Under the pieces are notes generated by a model, which ran no database searches, was not told the origin of the DNA, and saw nothing but the letters and a program-made list of their open reading frames with translations. A stretch of DNA of 64,000 nt from Acanthornis magna. Lineage: Eukaryota; Chordata; Aves; Passeriformes; Acanthizidae. Position 1 is the stretch's first letter. Every line of letters begins with the position of its first letter. Of this stretch, positions 12,378-24,400 are shown in pieces. Both the position numbers and the translations under genes were made by a program. The DNA lies in contig JAWUZG010000336.1 of assembly GCA_036785705.1 (NCBI GenBank), positions 248,001 through 312,000 of the forward strand, written 5' to 3'.

Positions 12378-15300
12378 GTGAGCCCGATGGGCGAGGCGGC
12401 CGTGTCCTTTGGCCGTGAGAGGGGCGGGCGGCGGGAGGAGCATCACTTCCCCGGCGGGCGAGCGGGCAAGGAGCGCTGCCGAGGTCAGCTTGGCAGGCGG
12501 GGTACTCTGCTCGGCCTGTCCTGGGCTGCCGAGAGGCCTTGGCCTGCGGGAGATGGCGGGTGAGAGCCCGTGTGCTGCCTGGGCAGGCGGAGCCCGCTTC
12601 ACCCATGCGGCGGGAGCGGGGGAAACCGCGCGGAGGGCTCGGTCAGATCACAGGGAGGGAACAAATAACTGCGCGACCTGAGGTTTCGGGTGGTTGGAAT
12701 GTGCAGGGACGTGATGTAATTTCGCGTTATGACAGGTTGTTGCTCATCGCACTTTAAAGTCTTACGGAAAAGGTTTTGTTGCTTAAGCGGGTAAGAAACG
12801 GTATTAGAGCCACAGGAGGAGAGGACACAGGCTTAATCTGCGTCGGAGGAGGTTTAGGTTGGACATTAGGAGGAATTTTCTAAAAGACGGGTAATTAGAT
12901 GTTGGAATGGGCTCCCCAGGGAGGTGGTGGAGTCACCGTCCCTGGAGGTGTTTGGAGAAGGACGTGGCGCAGTGCATGGTCTGGTTGACAGTGTGGTGTT
13001 CGGTCACAGGTTGGACTCGATGATTTTGGAGGTCTTTTCCAACCTAGTTGATTCTGGGGTACAGTACCATAATTGAGCCGTCCCGACTTGCCTTATGTGC
13101 TTCTAGTGTGTAGGGGACGAGGTGGCCTTCTTAGAGTTTGGCCTAAGTTCTGTTGTGTTTCCGGGTAGGGGATCATGGAAAAATGAATCCAATTTTCTTG
13201 ACTTGAAAGGAATTGGTAGAGTCCATTCCTCAACAGCAGGAGTTGCTGGCATAAGAAGTATTTCCCTTGTTATGGTGCTGTCTGACATACTCAGTACGCT
13301 AATGCAGCACATCACTGTTTGGATGATTCTGTAAATACAAACACATCTGTGGCTTTGAGGTACAGAATAATAGTAAAGCCTAGACCAGCACATGGAGAAT
13401 ACCCTGCTGGTGGTGAAATAGCATGTGGTCTTGTGCACAGCAGCTGATGTGGTTGATAGACAACAACAGACTATTTGTTACCTGTGACTTAGGTACCAAG
13501 TCTCAAAAAATATTCTCCATGCAAACTTAGCAAGCTCTTCATTTCAGGAAAAATCCTGTTGAGCTAGTCTTGCCTTTTGAACTTGAAATTTGATGGAAGT
13601 GTCAGTTTGATCTCATTTTGAGGCATCTCCGAGAGATGCTGTGTGGCATCCTGTAAGGGCCCAAAAACTTGCTTGGTGAGGTTTTTTAACAGGGCTTACA
13701 GTTGTTCATGTACTCTGAGTTAGACACGGGAGAGATACAGGCATGATATTCTCAAGAGGTCAAAACAAAAAAAAGGACTTTACTGGCAACTTTAGAAAAT
13801 CAGAGAACTTTGGCAAAAGGTTTAGTGCCACACTCAGTTAACATAAAATACTTCTCAAAGCATCAATTTAGCAAACTCTAAGCCTGTTTGATTTTAAGTT
13901 ATTCAAAAATTCTGACAAGAGGGAATTAGAAGAAGACACAAAATACACAGAAAAGGACACATACAGCTACTAACTCCTGGGTCCCAGCAGTGTTCAGCTA
14001 ATAGAAATTCCAAGAAGCAGTAGGATCAAGCCGTGCTAGCAGCATGTTCAGCCTTATATTCCCCTTGCCTCCAGCGTGCCTGTGATTGGCAGCCACTGTG
14101 AGGTTGGGATACAGGCTCTAGGGCTGGGGGATGTGGGGCAGTACATTGCCTTACCAGAACAAGGCCTGACCTGCCCCTCCCCCACACATACGCACCCCAA
14201 AGACCTCAGTCTTTCCAGTCTCTCACACACCCAAGTTTGTCTTCTAGGTGTGCTCTTCTATGGTCAGTTCACTTTATAGATGAAAAGTGTATCAGACCTC
14301 TCCCACTGGACTGCAAAGGTTTGAACATCTGATACATAAATATACAAACTAACACTTGTGACCACAGCTCAAAAACTGGTGAATGCAGGAAGCTCCTTAA
14401 GATGAATGAAATGCCTTACCATTCAGATCCTGGAAAGAGAATGGTGTGCGAATGCAACCTGAAATTGTTCTGCTTTGCATCTCTTCCCCTTCTCTGTTTA
14501 TGGAGGCACAGAAGGGGAAAACCTTTTGAATGAAATTTGAAGTTTTTTTTACATGCAGGAGCAGACTAAACATGGCAAGTCAAACCTGGCTCTGGAGGAG
14601 GAGCCTGTTCTAAGTTAGCTAGGTTTCCCCTATCCTCCTAGCTATGAGCATTGGTTAATAATTGGCTGTAGTTAAAGCACAGTTTTGTTGCTCATCCATG
14701 GAGAGTGTGGACTCAACAGTCATGCTGACAACAAGATTTTAATGTCAGCAGCACCCAGAGCATTCAAGTAGAGTGCGGTTGGGATTTCAGGATTAATTCT
14801 GGTTTTCAGTAAAGCAGGTTTGTATTCTTCTCTGATACAAAGGGAAAAACCCATTCTTGCACTGTTTGTAAGACCCTTTATAAGTGGCAGCAAACTAAGT
14901 GTCCCTACACACCTCTTCAGAAACAGAGTAGCTTCTGAAGAATGGCTGCTTTTAGGGTGCTTGACTCTGTAGTACCTGCTAGTGCACAGAAGGAGCAGTA
15001 TTTTGGTCACTTTGTAATAGCCTTGAGATGAGTGATTAGTGTGACTTGTAAGAGGGTTTGACAATGGGACATACTACTTTTTATAACAGAAGCTAATGGG
15101 GTATATAAACTTAAAAAGCTAGTGCTAACAAAGCTTTCCTTCTCCTTCTAGCTCCCTCTCTTGTTATCTAAGTTAAAGAAAATGCTGAAAAATTGCAGCT
15201 TCAATTGGTGATAGTTATAGAAGTGGTATCTGCTAGGGAGTTCAGGCAGTTGAACCTTTGGTCTGTTTATGCTAGCTTCTGTATTTAAAAAACCTCACTA

Positions 15301-18300
15301 AATTACATAGTTGCCAATGGCAGTCAGCTGGTGACTGAGCAAGTTCAAAGGTGACTTGATATGTGTTGAAAATAATGTTTACAACCGAGCTTTAATCAAA
15401 TCTGCCAGATAGTGTGGGCCTATCTTATCTATTGCTGAGAGCAGCAGACTCCTTTCAGCACTGTCTGTGGCCAGCAGTCTCCATTTTGAAGCATTACCTG
15501 GTGCTGGGAACCTCTGAGGCACTCGAGGCTTTCATTTATTAGAGCTTCTTGCTTGGCCCTTGGGAACAGATGCCTGCTACCAATGTGTTTATTGAAGGTA
15601 GCATGCCCTTTTCTACTGGACAGCAGTACAAGGAAAGTGAGATCTTGTATGTGCTCAGGGAGGTTGTAGTTAAATATTTAAGGAAAGAAACAAAAAACAA
15701 AGAACAAACCAATATTGACCAGCACGCTAGCTGAGGTTTCCCCCAGTGAGCTGCTACCTGGAACAAATGCTGTTTAACAAAGCAGGTTAGTAAGGTCCTC
15801 TCAAAGTATGACAAAATGGTCTTGTGTTGGGAGGTTCCCCTTCTGGTAAAAGAGATTATTTGGTTTTTTATATGAAAGCTTGTCACTTTACAGTTAACAT
15901 GAAAGACAGCTATGGAAGTCAGTCAGACTGGTCAAGCAGCTTTGTTTTGCTCCTGCTACTGTCTTCCTTCCTCCAGTGAAATTAAGCTCTCTAGAAAAAC
16001 TTTCAGAACTTCTCACTAGTTCACTATTTTTTAACTTGAAGGAGTAGTACCTTTGGACCCAGCATCTTTTTTCACTCTCTTGCGGCAGTTTTGGCTGATA
16101 GTAGAGATGACTTGCAGGTAACACCTGACTTGTAGTCAGGACCACGTCACCAGTGGTGAATGGTATGTGACCAGCTGCTATCATTCCCTCTTACTTTCCT
16201 TCTGTTCTGTGCAGTAGCAAACCTGAGGTGTGTGGCCGTATGATGAATGCATTCCAGGGCTGGGCTTCCTTTTTTGGAATACAGTAACTATGTAGCTGGA
16301 CAGAAGACTTACAGGTTAAAAGAGGATGGTCTAACTGGCAGCTTTGGGAAGTGGAATCAACAGAGTGATAATGTTACAGTGCAAAGGTCTGAGAAGCTAT
16401 ACCAAAAATCAATATTAGGGTTTCAAGACCAAAAGGAGTGAGGCTTGATTGAGGAACTTATGGTATAAGTACTGGGAGGGAGTAGTGAGCATGGATTACT
16501 GTGTATGGGGACATTAAACATTGTTGGTGGGAATGGGTGCAGGAATGCATACTATATCAGTATGGGAGTAGGGAATGCTGGGAGAAAGGAAAACTTAGCT
16601 GTTCCCATCTCTTTCAGAATGAGAGTAAGTGGTGTGGAGTGTTACTACTGATCTTGTAGCAGTGTAGATTATGACCAAGATGCAGGGATGGAAAAGCCAG
16701 TGTGGAGGCTGGGCCTCTGAAGAGAGCTACATGGGGAGGCAAAAAGTCTGTTAACAAGGAGCTATAATGCTGGATGTATTTGAAGTTACAGGAAGCTGTG
16801 CAGACTTTCACATAGGATTATACATACATTAGAATGCTCATGCAGGACCTCTGCTTGCTCCTGTCCAGTTTGACCATGTGCACTTTCGGCTCCTCACCTG
16901 CATAATATTCTTTAGCTTACTAGAGTCAAGTCTCAACTTACTGTGGCCGATTGCAGAAGCTGGTATGAATTAGTTAACTCCTCCTGCACTGCAAAACCAA
17001 CCATCTGGCAGTAACCACATTTCTTTCAGTCAGCTGTTGCTGACAGAAATCCAGCTCTTTGCTCTGTTAAGCTGGGGAGAGTATAGCAGCTGTCTTTTGA
17101 AGTTTATATTAACAGCTCTCCTGAAGCTTGATTGCCAAGACCACAAAGTTGAAAATCACTTAAGTGGCTTGTACTTTCTTTGAAAAAGACAGTGTCAGGG
17201 AGCAGGTCATCAGTACTTTCTGCCTGAGATACTTGTTTGCCTTTTGCTAGCATGCAAGTATTTATTGCTTTTAATGTCTTTCAGTTCTATTAAAGCATTT
17301 ACTTTTTGACCAGCAAAAATGAGTAATGGCATGTAAGGATGTTTAGTTCCAAGGAATATTGTCCAGAGATGATCGGTGTGACTAAGCGCAACACACAGAC
17401 TTGAGAACTCTGAATAAGTATTGGGTGTTTACTTGTGTAGTCTGTATGTGTAGCATTGCTTTGGCTAGTGATGTCAAATGTGGGTTCACTTGGCAAAATA
17501 AGTAAAATAACTGTCCTGTGAGGTTGCTTTGGAAAACATGCTTTAGAATAAACCACATAATATCATTTTAAGGTTAGCTATTGATTGGAAAAGACACCAG
17601 ACTGGAGGACTGTACAAAGGTTTGTGTCTGTCCTTTTCAAATTCTTCAGAGGAAAGTCTGTCCTAGGGGAAAATGAGAGTCTTACTGCCAAGACAGAAAT
17701 GAGAATTTGGATTATAAGAAACTGTAAGGATCACATTTTGGGGATAACACAAAGCGTCAGGGTTGAGCATCATAACTAGAGTATTTCTAGCTTAGGTTTC
17801 CACAATTCAGTGAGTTAGACTGACTGAGCACTGTGGTTGTGTTCTAATTGAAGGGTCATAAGACACTGACCGCTGCTAGCACCAATGAAACCAATTCATA
17901 CTGAAGCACTTACATGATGGTACAAATAACCCAGTTAAGTGTTTAAAGAGCTGCCGTAATGATTACTGTGTTAGGTTTGAGAGCAAGCCAGCACTGGGAG
18001 TAGTCTTATTTAGGAAAGGAAGGGAAAATCATTACTGTGTTCAGTTTTTTTTCTTTTTTATGTAGGTTGAATTTGAAGCAGAACTGAAATCTGCTGGTGA
18101 GAAGCTTATCGTAGTTGATTTCTCTGCCACATGGTGTGGACCATGCAAAATGATCAAGCCCTTTTTCCATGTAAGTAATTTTTCTGAGTTTATTTCTGCA
18201 TTAAATTGTATATAAACGTTTTTGTGTTGACAGTAACATGGAGGAAAGTTCCTTTTGCCTTATGTGATTACCAGCATTTTCTGGAAAAGGGAGAAGTTTC

Positions 18301-21300
18301 AGAAGTATCTATTTTTAAGACTATCAAGTTAAATAGACTGACCTTTGATATAGCTGGGAACTAAAATGGGGTTTAGCATTTGTCCTAGTGCTTATATGCA
18401 TTTCAGGTCCATAGAGATTTGCCAGTTGCACTGCCTCAAGCAGTGGGTACAGAGAGGAAACAATGCTTATCCTTCTGTACACGGTTAATTTAACTTCTCC
18501 AGCTGCATTTTGATGGCTGTGTTATCTCCTGATAAAGTATGAGAAGTTGTAGCATCTTTTGGTGACCAGTTGAAGGCTGCAAGAAAAGGGCTTCCACCTG
18601 TGTCTTGGGATATTTGAGAACATGGGGAGAACATGTTTCAACAGACGCTTCCAGAAACAGTCTGGAGTAAAACAGAAAGTTTTTGCTCTGATAGTAAAAT
18701 AGCTGCTTTAAGGTAACAAAGCTTGTTTCACTAGGGGCTTAAGCAGCACCCATCTTTCAATTTATATGAATGCATCTTTTAAAAGAAAGCTTTCCTGGAA
18801 CACTGTAGCTACATAGTTGGTTTTTGTTTTGTTTTGTTTTTTTTATTTCATTCTAGAGTTTGTGTGAGAAGTATGGTGATGTGGTGTTCATAGAAATTGA
18901 TGTGGATGATGCCCAGGTAAGGTCTGGGGTGGTGCTGAGGGAGGACAGCTAAGGACTTTCACACAATTGACAGAGGAGAATTCTTTTCAAAATATCTTCA
19001 CACATGCTGAAACAAAACAAGAGTTTACTTCAACTTAAAATTAAAACTTAGGGATTTAGCTGGAAATAATGATTTTTGTCAGAGACCTGAACAGAACAAA
19101 CTGCCTTGGTTATCAGCTCACTTGAAGTCCTATGGCATGTGTTGGATAACTTGGGAGCACTTAGCCTTTACTTTGGGAGGAAGTGTTAGTCTATGGTCTT
19201 AAGCTGCTTTGATGCAATCTTCCTTAAACCTAATGGCTCATCAACGTACTGATCTGTCTGGTCCCTCCACTGCTCTTGGCACTCTTTCCTCTTTCATTAG
19301 AAATGAAATTAGGTCTTGAATTAAGTGCAGTAAAACATCTGCTGTATTGCAGTTCCAGCATTGTCTAGTAGATACTTGGAAAATGTCACGTGGAAGTCCA
19401 AGAGTTGCCATAGGGCTCATGAGTCTTACAAAGAGACAGCTGTTTTGATGCAGAAGTCGGTTTTTTTACAAACGCAGAGTACAGGTGTAGTTAAGGTTTT
19501 TGCTATTGCATGAATTCAATGTTGAAGAGGGGATGTTTAAGGCTTACTTCAGGGAGATGTTAACACTGCACTGCTTTTGTTAGTGATGGACTAGCAGAAG
19601 TGCTTTTGCTTTATCTTGAGCAGTAATGGCTTTGCCCTATCACCTAAACAGAAGTCAGCTAGAGTGGGTTCTAAATTTAACATTCTCGAGAATATACACA
19701 ATTGAAGATTTGTTTTTTGTCTCTTCCAGGATGTTGCTTCACACTGTGATGTGAAGTGCATGCCAACGTTCCAGTTCTACAAGAACGGAAAGAAGGTAGG
19801 CTCTGCTTTTTTGGAACTGGAACAGCCAAGCTAAACACTTCAAAGAAGATTGGGGGTGTTGGACTACTTAGTCTGCTTTCTCTTGTGTCTCTGGGGCACC
19901 ACTGGCATTAAGACACTCCTGAGAGCAAACAAGTTCATGTTAGCCCAGCAGCAAATGTAACATGGACCAGCAGTTAATTGGTGATGCAAATTGTTTTGTT
20001 CACAGGTAGTGGACTGAGTTAGTGTTACAGGTCAATCTTACTGGCAGCACTTCATGAGAGGTAGTGGGGTGAGATGTCTGGGTTAAGACTGCTGGTCTGT
20101 GTGCCTAGCACCCTGGTTTTTACTTGGTCAGTGTTTATTATCTGGATGCATCTTATGTTCAAGCAGAGACAGGATTTTGGGTGCCTATGGCATCCCACCT
20201 AAATAGAAGTCTCTAACCTGGCTGAGGTTATATACAACAAAAAACTGGTTTGTTTATTTCATATAGAGGCTGTATAACCTTTGAAGTTAAGGTCCTGTCC
20301 CTGTTAGAGGAGTTAACAGACTCTTGTGTCTGCTCTCCTGGGAAATGGATGAGATGGGATGCAGACTGCTCTGACAGCATAGTGGGCTGCCTGTGCAGGG
20401 TAGTTTGAGTAGGTCTCTGCCTGAACTTGCTGAGCTAAATGTGTTGTCTTAGGCTTTTAGTTTGCCAAGCAAGCTGAGGTAGGCTTTTCTAAAGGAAAAC
20501 AATTATTGGGTGAAGCCATGAACAATTCATGGCTGAAGGCAATTGAATCGCACCTTGGATAGTTGAGAGTCACATGTAGGGTGACTTTCAGTTCAATACG
20601 GGGTCAGTATGAACATCTGACAATTGTTAGGGTGAACTTCTGCAACCTCATTATGTTATTGGAAGAATTACGTTTACAGCATGACAGTCAATATGTGGCT
20701 TTTTATATCAAGCAAGCAGTTTCTTGGCCTGCAGTGTAATCTACTCTGTACCTTGCACCCTTGTGGATGCAGATAGACAGAGCTGCTGCTTTTTGAGATG
20801 GCAGATGAATGTTGCCTTCATCTTTTTGCCCTCTAAGTGACAAGGAGAACAGGAGAACAAGTTCCCACAGGAGAAGCCAGATGCAGGGGTAGGCCATTTG
20901 GAACAGTCCTTCCAGAATTTGATTGGTAGGGTCCTTAGCAACTCAAGGTGACTTTGAGCTGCCTCTGATATGTAGGGACTTAGAGAGTCTCTTCAAGCCT
21001 CTGAGTCTTGCACAGTATTAGCTCAAGATCAATGGCAGTCTGGAAGTGAATGTTGGTAGTTTTTTTGTGTCAACTTTTGCCTGAGTTGAGTGGGAAATAA
21101 GTACATGAATATCTGCAAAATACTCCCTGTTTTGAGGGTGGGAAAAGCTTTGATTTTTAGCAGAGTTAACTAAGTGTGTCTGTGACTGGATGCTATGCTA
21201 CTAATGTTAAGAAGCATTGAATGCAAGCATTCTAAAAGTCAATCTCTCTTTACAGGTGCAGGAGTTCTCTGGGGCCAATAAAGAGAAGCTGGAAGAGACC

Positions 21301-21318
21301 ATTAAAAGTCTAGTCTAA
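12354..21318 (+). CDS. TXN: Thioredoxin (complete, five coding exons)
   Basis: This is cytosolic and nuclear thioredoxin, the small dithiol oxidoreductase that reduces protein disulfides and is recycled by NADPH-thioredoxin reductase. Coding exons are 12354-12377, 18066-18170, 18857-18916, 19730-19795 and 21256-21318. All introns are GT-AG. They join into 105 codons plus TAA, the normal vertebrate length. The single thioredoxin fold carries WCGPC at residues 31-35 (redox cysteines 32 and 35), buried Asp26, cis-Pro75 and the C-terminal [11 protein letters not shown] segment. Of the extra cysteines known in human TXN, 69 and 73 are present, 62 is replaced by alanine (VDDAQ), and there is a cysteine at 46. 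The start is fixed by a good Kozak context (GCCGCCATGG) and by exon 1 encoding eight residues, as in other vertebrates. The gene is convergent with PTGR1. Confidence 0.98.
12808..13062 (+). mobile_element. CR1 LINE 3' fragment in TXN intron 1
   Basis: This matches the familiar avian CR1 3' region: the GGTTGGACATTAGGAGGAA block, then CCCAGGGAGGTGGTGGAGTC, CCGTCCCTGGAGGTGTTTGG and the terminal GGTCTTTTCCAACCTAGTTGATTCT. It is a 5'-truncated insertion in the same orientation as TXN. The left boundary is approximate. Confidence 0.92.
13063..18065 (+). other. Remainder of TXN intron 1
   Basis: No coding exon or recognisable repeat is seen in this part of the intron. The acceptor is TTTTTTCTTTTTTATGTAG, ending at 18065, with a good polypyrimidine tract. 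Confidence 0.7.
18066..18170 (+). CDS. TXN: TXN coding exon 2 (active site)
   Basis: Encodes residues 9-43, including [19 protein letters not shown] with the redox CGPC motif. Phase is 0 at both ends and the donor is GTAAGT. Confidence 0.98.
18857..18916 (+). CDS. TXN: TXN coding exon 3
   Basis: Encodes residues 44-63 ([20 protein letters not shown]), a core beta strand. Position 62 is alanine where human TXN has a regulatory cysteine. Confidence 0.98.
19730..19795 (+). CDS. TXN: TXN coding exon 4
   Basis: Encodes residues 64-85, including the [17 protein letters not shown] stretch. It carries Cys69, Cys73 and the cis-proline Pro75 that faces the active site. Confidence 0.98.
21256..21318 (+). 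CDS. TXN: TXN coding exon 5
   Basis: Encodes residues 86-105 ([20 protein letters not shown]) and the stop codon TAA at 21316-21318. This is the last strand and C-terminal helix of the fold. Confidence 0.98.
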   Translation: MQEFSGANKEKLEETIKSLV

Positions 21319-21459
21319 TCTCCAGCCATGAAGACCTTGAAGCATTACTGCTTTGGCTATATTACACCCTATAACTTTTCTACTATTAAAAAAAACAACT
21401 AAACAAGCTAGCTAGGTTAAGTGGTGCAAACTATCTTCTTGGTCCATGTAAATGAGTAC

Positions 21460-21465
21460 AATAAA
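21460..21465 (+). terminator. TXN: TXN polyadenylation signal
   Basis: A canonical AATAAA lies 142 bases after the TXN stop codon and is followed by a T/G-rich stretch from about 21480. This gives a short 3' UTR of roughly 160-180 bases. Confidence 0.85.
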
Positions 21466-21489
21466 GTATAAACTCTTCACTTTTGGATA

Positions 21490-24400
21490 TTGCTTTGTGT
21501 CTAACAAAAATGTTAAGAATTTCATAATGTCGTTTGGGTGTCAGGTTTTGCTGTGTTAAAGGAGTACTGGCATGGGGATAGCAATGGCAGTTGCTTTAGG
21601 AGAAGTCTGCTGCCACTTTACTCAGATGATAGTCACCAGGCTGCAATCTGGTTTACAAATACAGAGAGGGGAGTTGGAGAAAAGACGGTGGTCACTGGGT
21701 GGGATAGTTCATTCTTTTGTTTCACCTTTTTAGTTAAAAGACATTTAAATGTTTCAAGCTTTATTTTAGACTTCAAAGCAAAGACTTGTCCTTCCAGAGC
21801 ATAATGCCAATCCTACCGTGGAAGTAGAAGGCAGGACCTGGACCTGATGCCTTTTTGCCTTTTCAGTTCTGCCTTGCCATTGGTATGTGTACTTTCTGGT
21901 TTTATTAGTGACTAAACACAGTTTGTCTGACTTGGACTGCTTTGTTCCTAGGCAGTATTCTGGAACAAATGACTGAAGAAGTAAAATTTGTAATGTCTTA
22001 AGCTCAAGAGAATTTAGGTGTATATGCTCTTGTCATTTTCACTTGATTGCACTGTTGCACTCTTAGAATATACTGGACACTGGACACATCCAATCCTGAA
22101 TCAGGCTATCTGAAAGAGTGCTGACCTGTCAGCCTTTGTATATCTGCCATTCACTTACTCTTGGCACTTTTAACAAGAACTGTTGTGTTTTTTCCACTGC
22201 ATCAAAATGGCTTCCTTGCTGGCTTGGATATTGTCCTGTATAAGAACTCAGTAAAACAGGGAGCAGGGCTGTAGCTGGCAGTGGGTAGGGCTTGGTGAGC
22301 TGTGCTGCTCCCTGAGTATCACTCATGGAGAAGCAAGACTTCCTTGCTGCATATGCAGACAATGTGGAATGAGTGAGCCTCTTGTCTTTGTGGTAGGGAG
22401 CTCACCCGTGACTCAGCCATACACTCACTTCACAAGCATGCATGAATTTCTTCATGGCTCTTGAGACTGGTGGCCTTGAACAGTTTAATGTATATGTTCC
22501 CAATTTGAAACAAGATTTTTCTAGTCTAAGAAGTGGCCACACCCTTTGAGGATGAGCCATCAAGGTTCTTCTTGGATGTCAGCTCTGAATTGTGGTTATG
22601 CAATAAGAACATGGGAAATATTTTCCATGCAGCTCTGGCTATTTGACTAAGAGAAGTGCAGCTGTGTGAACAACTGTTCACAGGTAAATGGGACACCACT
22701 ACTCCATATGGTGCCATGGACAGACTCATGAGAGAATAAAGTAAAGCTGGAGCAAGAATGCATTAACACCACACCATCTGCAAACAAGCATTGCTTTTGA
22801 AAGCAGTTTCTGCGTGGCCTACTTATTCCCTCTGAGCAGTAACTGTGAGCAAGAAAGGTTTAAAAAATTCCTGCTGAATGTTCCAGGTGACGTTCAATAA
22901 GAGGCCCCAGCATCCCACTTCATCCTTAGGAAATAATACTAGTGTGAGTGGCAACATACAGTGTTTCTACTGAGGTGAGGCCAGACGAGGTTATTGCCTA
23001 TTACAGTAGGGGAAAGGTGCAGTCAGTGGGGCATTGCTGCTTGTGTGTTGAGTTTGACTTAGTTTACTTTTTTCAATAAGATGCTACTCTGCAGTAGCCT
23101 TGGACAATGCAGGTGACAGTGACTGGAAATTCAAGTCATAATTGGACAGACCAGAATAGCTGGAATAGCTCTTGTGCTGAAGCAAGGGGTGCAAAGCAGT
23201 TCTTAAAAGGGCAGTGAGTTCAGCGTCCTGTGACACAGTATCTTCCCCTCCTGAGAACTGGTGAGTAGGCATACTGTGATGAAAATAACTTGCATAGCCT
23301 AATGTGAAAGAATTTCTTTAAGCCTTGGCTCTTTGATGAATATGCAGTGAGGATCTCTGTGTTAGGTAAGCTTTCCCTTTAAATGAAACAACACATGTTC
23401 CTCAAATGCACAGTTACACCAGAATCTATGTGTTTGTAGTTGATCCTTGTTATGGGTGATGGAAAGCAAAGCCTTTGCTTTGTTCTGGTTATATATACGA
23501 GCCTTGGTTCCTAGAGCAAAAGTGCCCCTAGTGGCAGGAGAGAACCCCAGTTCAGGATGGGGACTGGCTTGAGTTTTTCAACAGGTAAGGACAGGGTGTT
23601 TCAGCCTTTAACAAGCCTAGGTATAGCAAATAAACATTTTGTCCTAAATGGAATGGGTAGGAGTGTCATTGCCTAAAGCCTAGGGCCATATACCCTCCCA
23701 CATGGGTATTAAGTAATAATACTTCATAGAGAGCTCAGTTGGTGCATTTTTTTGCTTGTTTTTTGTATGAAGGTGTGAGGCCAGTATTGCCATGTGCCAG
23801 GCAGTAGTACAGCATTCACTCTTTCATTAAACTCTGTGGTCTTGCTGCTTGTGTGAACAGAATTGGCTGCTTTGATTCAGTGGTCTGAAAAGATGCCTTT
23901 AAGAGGGAAGTGGTAGATGCATACCTCACTTGAATGTTTGGTAAACTCAATGTACATGGCAGAGAAGAAATTACATAGGTTTCTTCTGGTAATAAGGGTT
24001 TCAGGAAGAAGTTCTCCCCTCAGGCAATGACTGCAGTCTGTGTCATTTGGCTATGAAATAGCTGGGATCTGTGCCTTGCTGTCAAACAAGAAAAGCAAGA
24101 TGTTTTTGTATGCAGGCCTGTTACATAGCTTGCTTGTAATGGGCTGGCCAACAGGAAGAGAAGTACTTCCTTGAATACAGCAATTAAAACACATAGCTGG
24201 AATAACTAGGTTTAATGACAGAGGACTAATTAACACGAAAGGAAGGGCCAAGGGGTCACAGTGAGTAGACAGGGGAGCTGTGGATGATCAAATTGCAGTG
24301 GAATAGTGACACACCTTGCCTCCATCCCTGGGTTCTGAAAGGACTGTTGTGCACTCATGTATGTCATGCACATGAGGTGCTTAACCACCCATCTGCCTCT

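Noticed and set aside
11396..12602. Several long minus-strand frames over the TXN promoter
   Set aside because: These are GC-rich shadow frames of the CpG island and exon 1. They lack recognisable domains.
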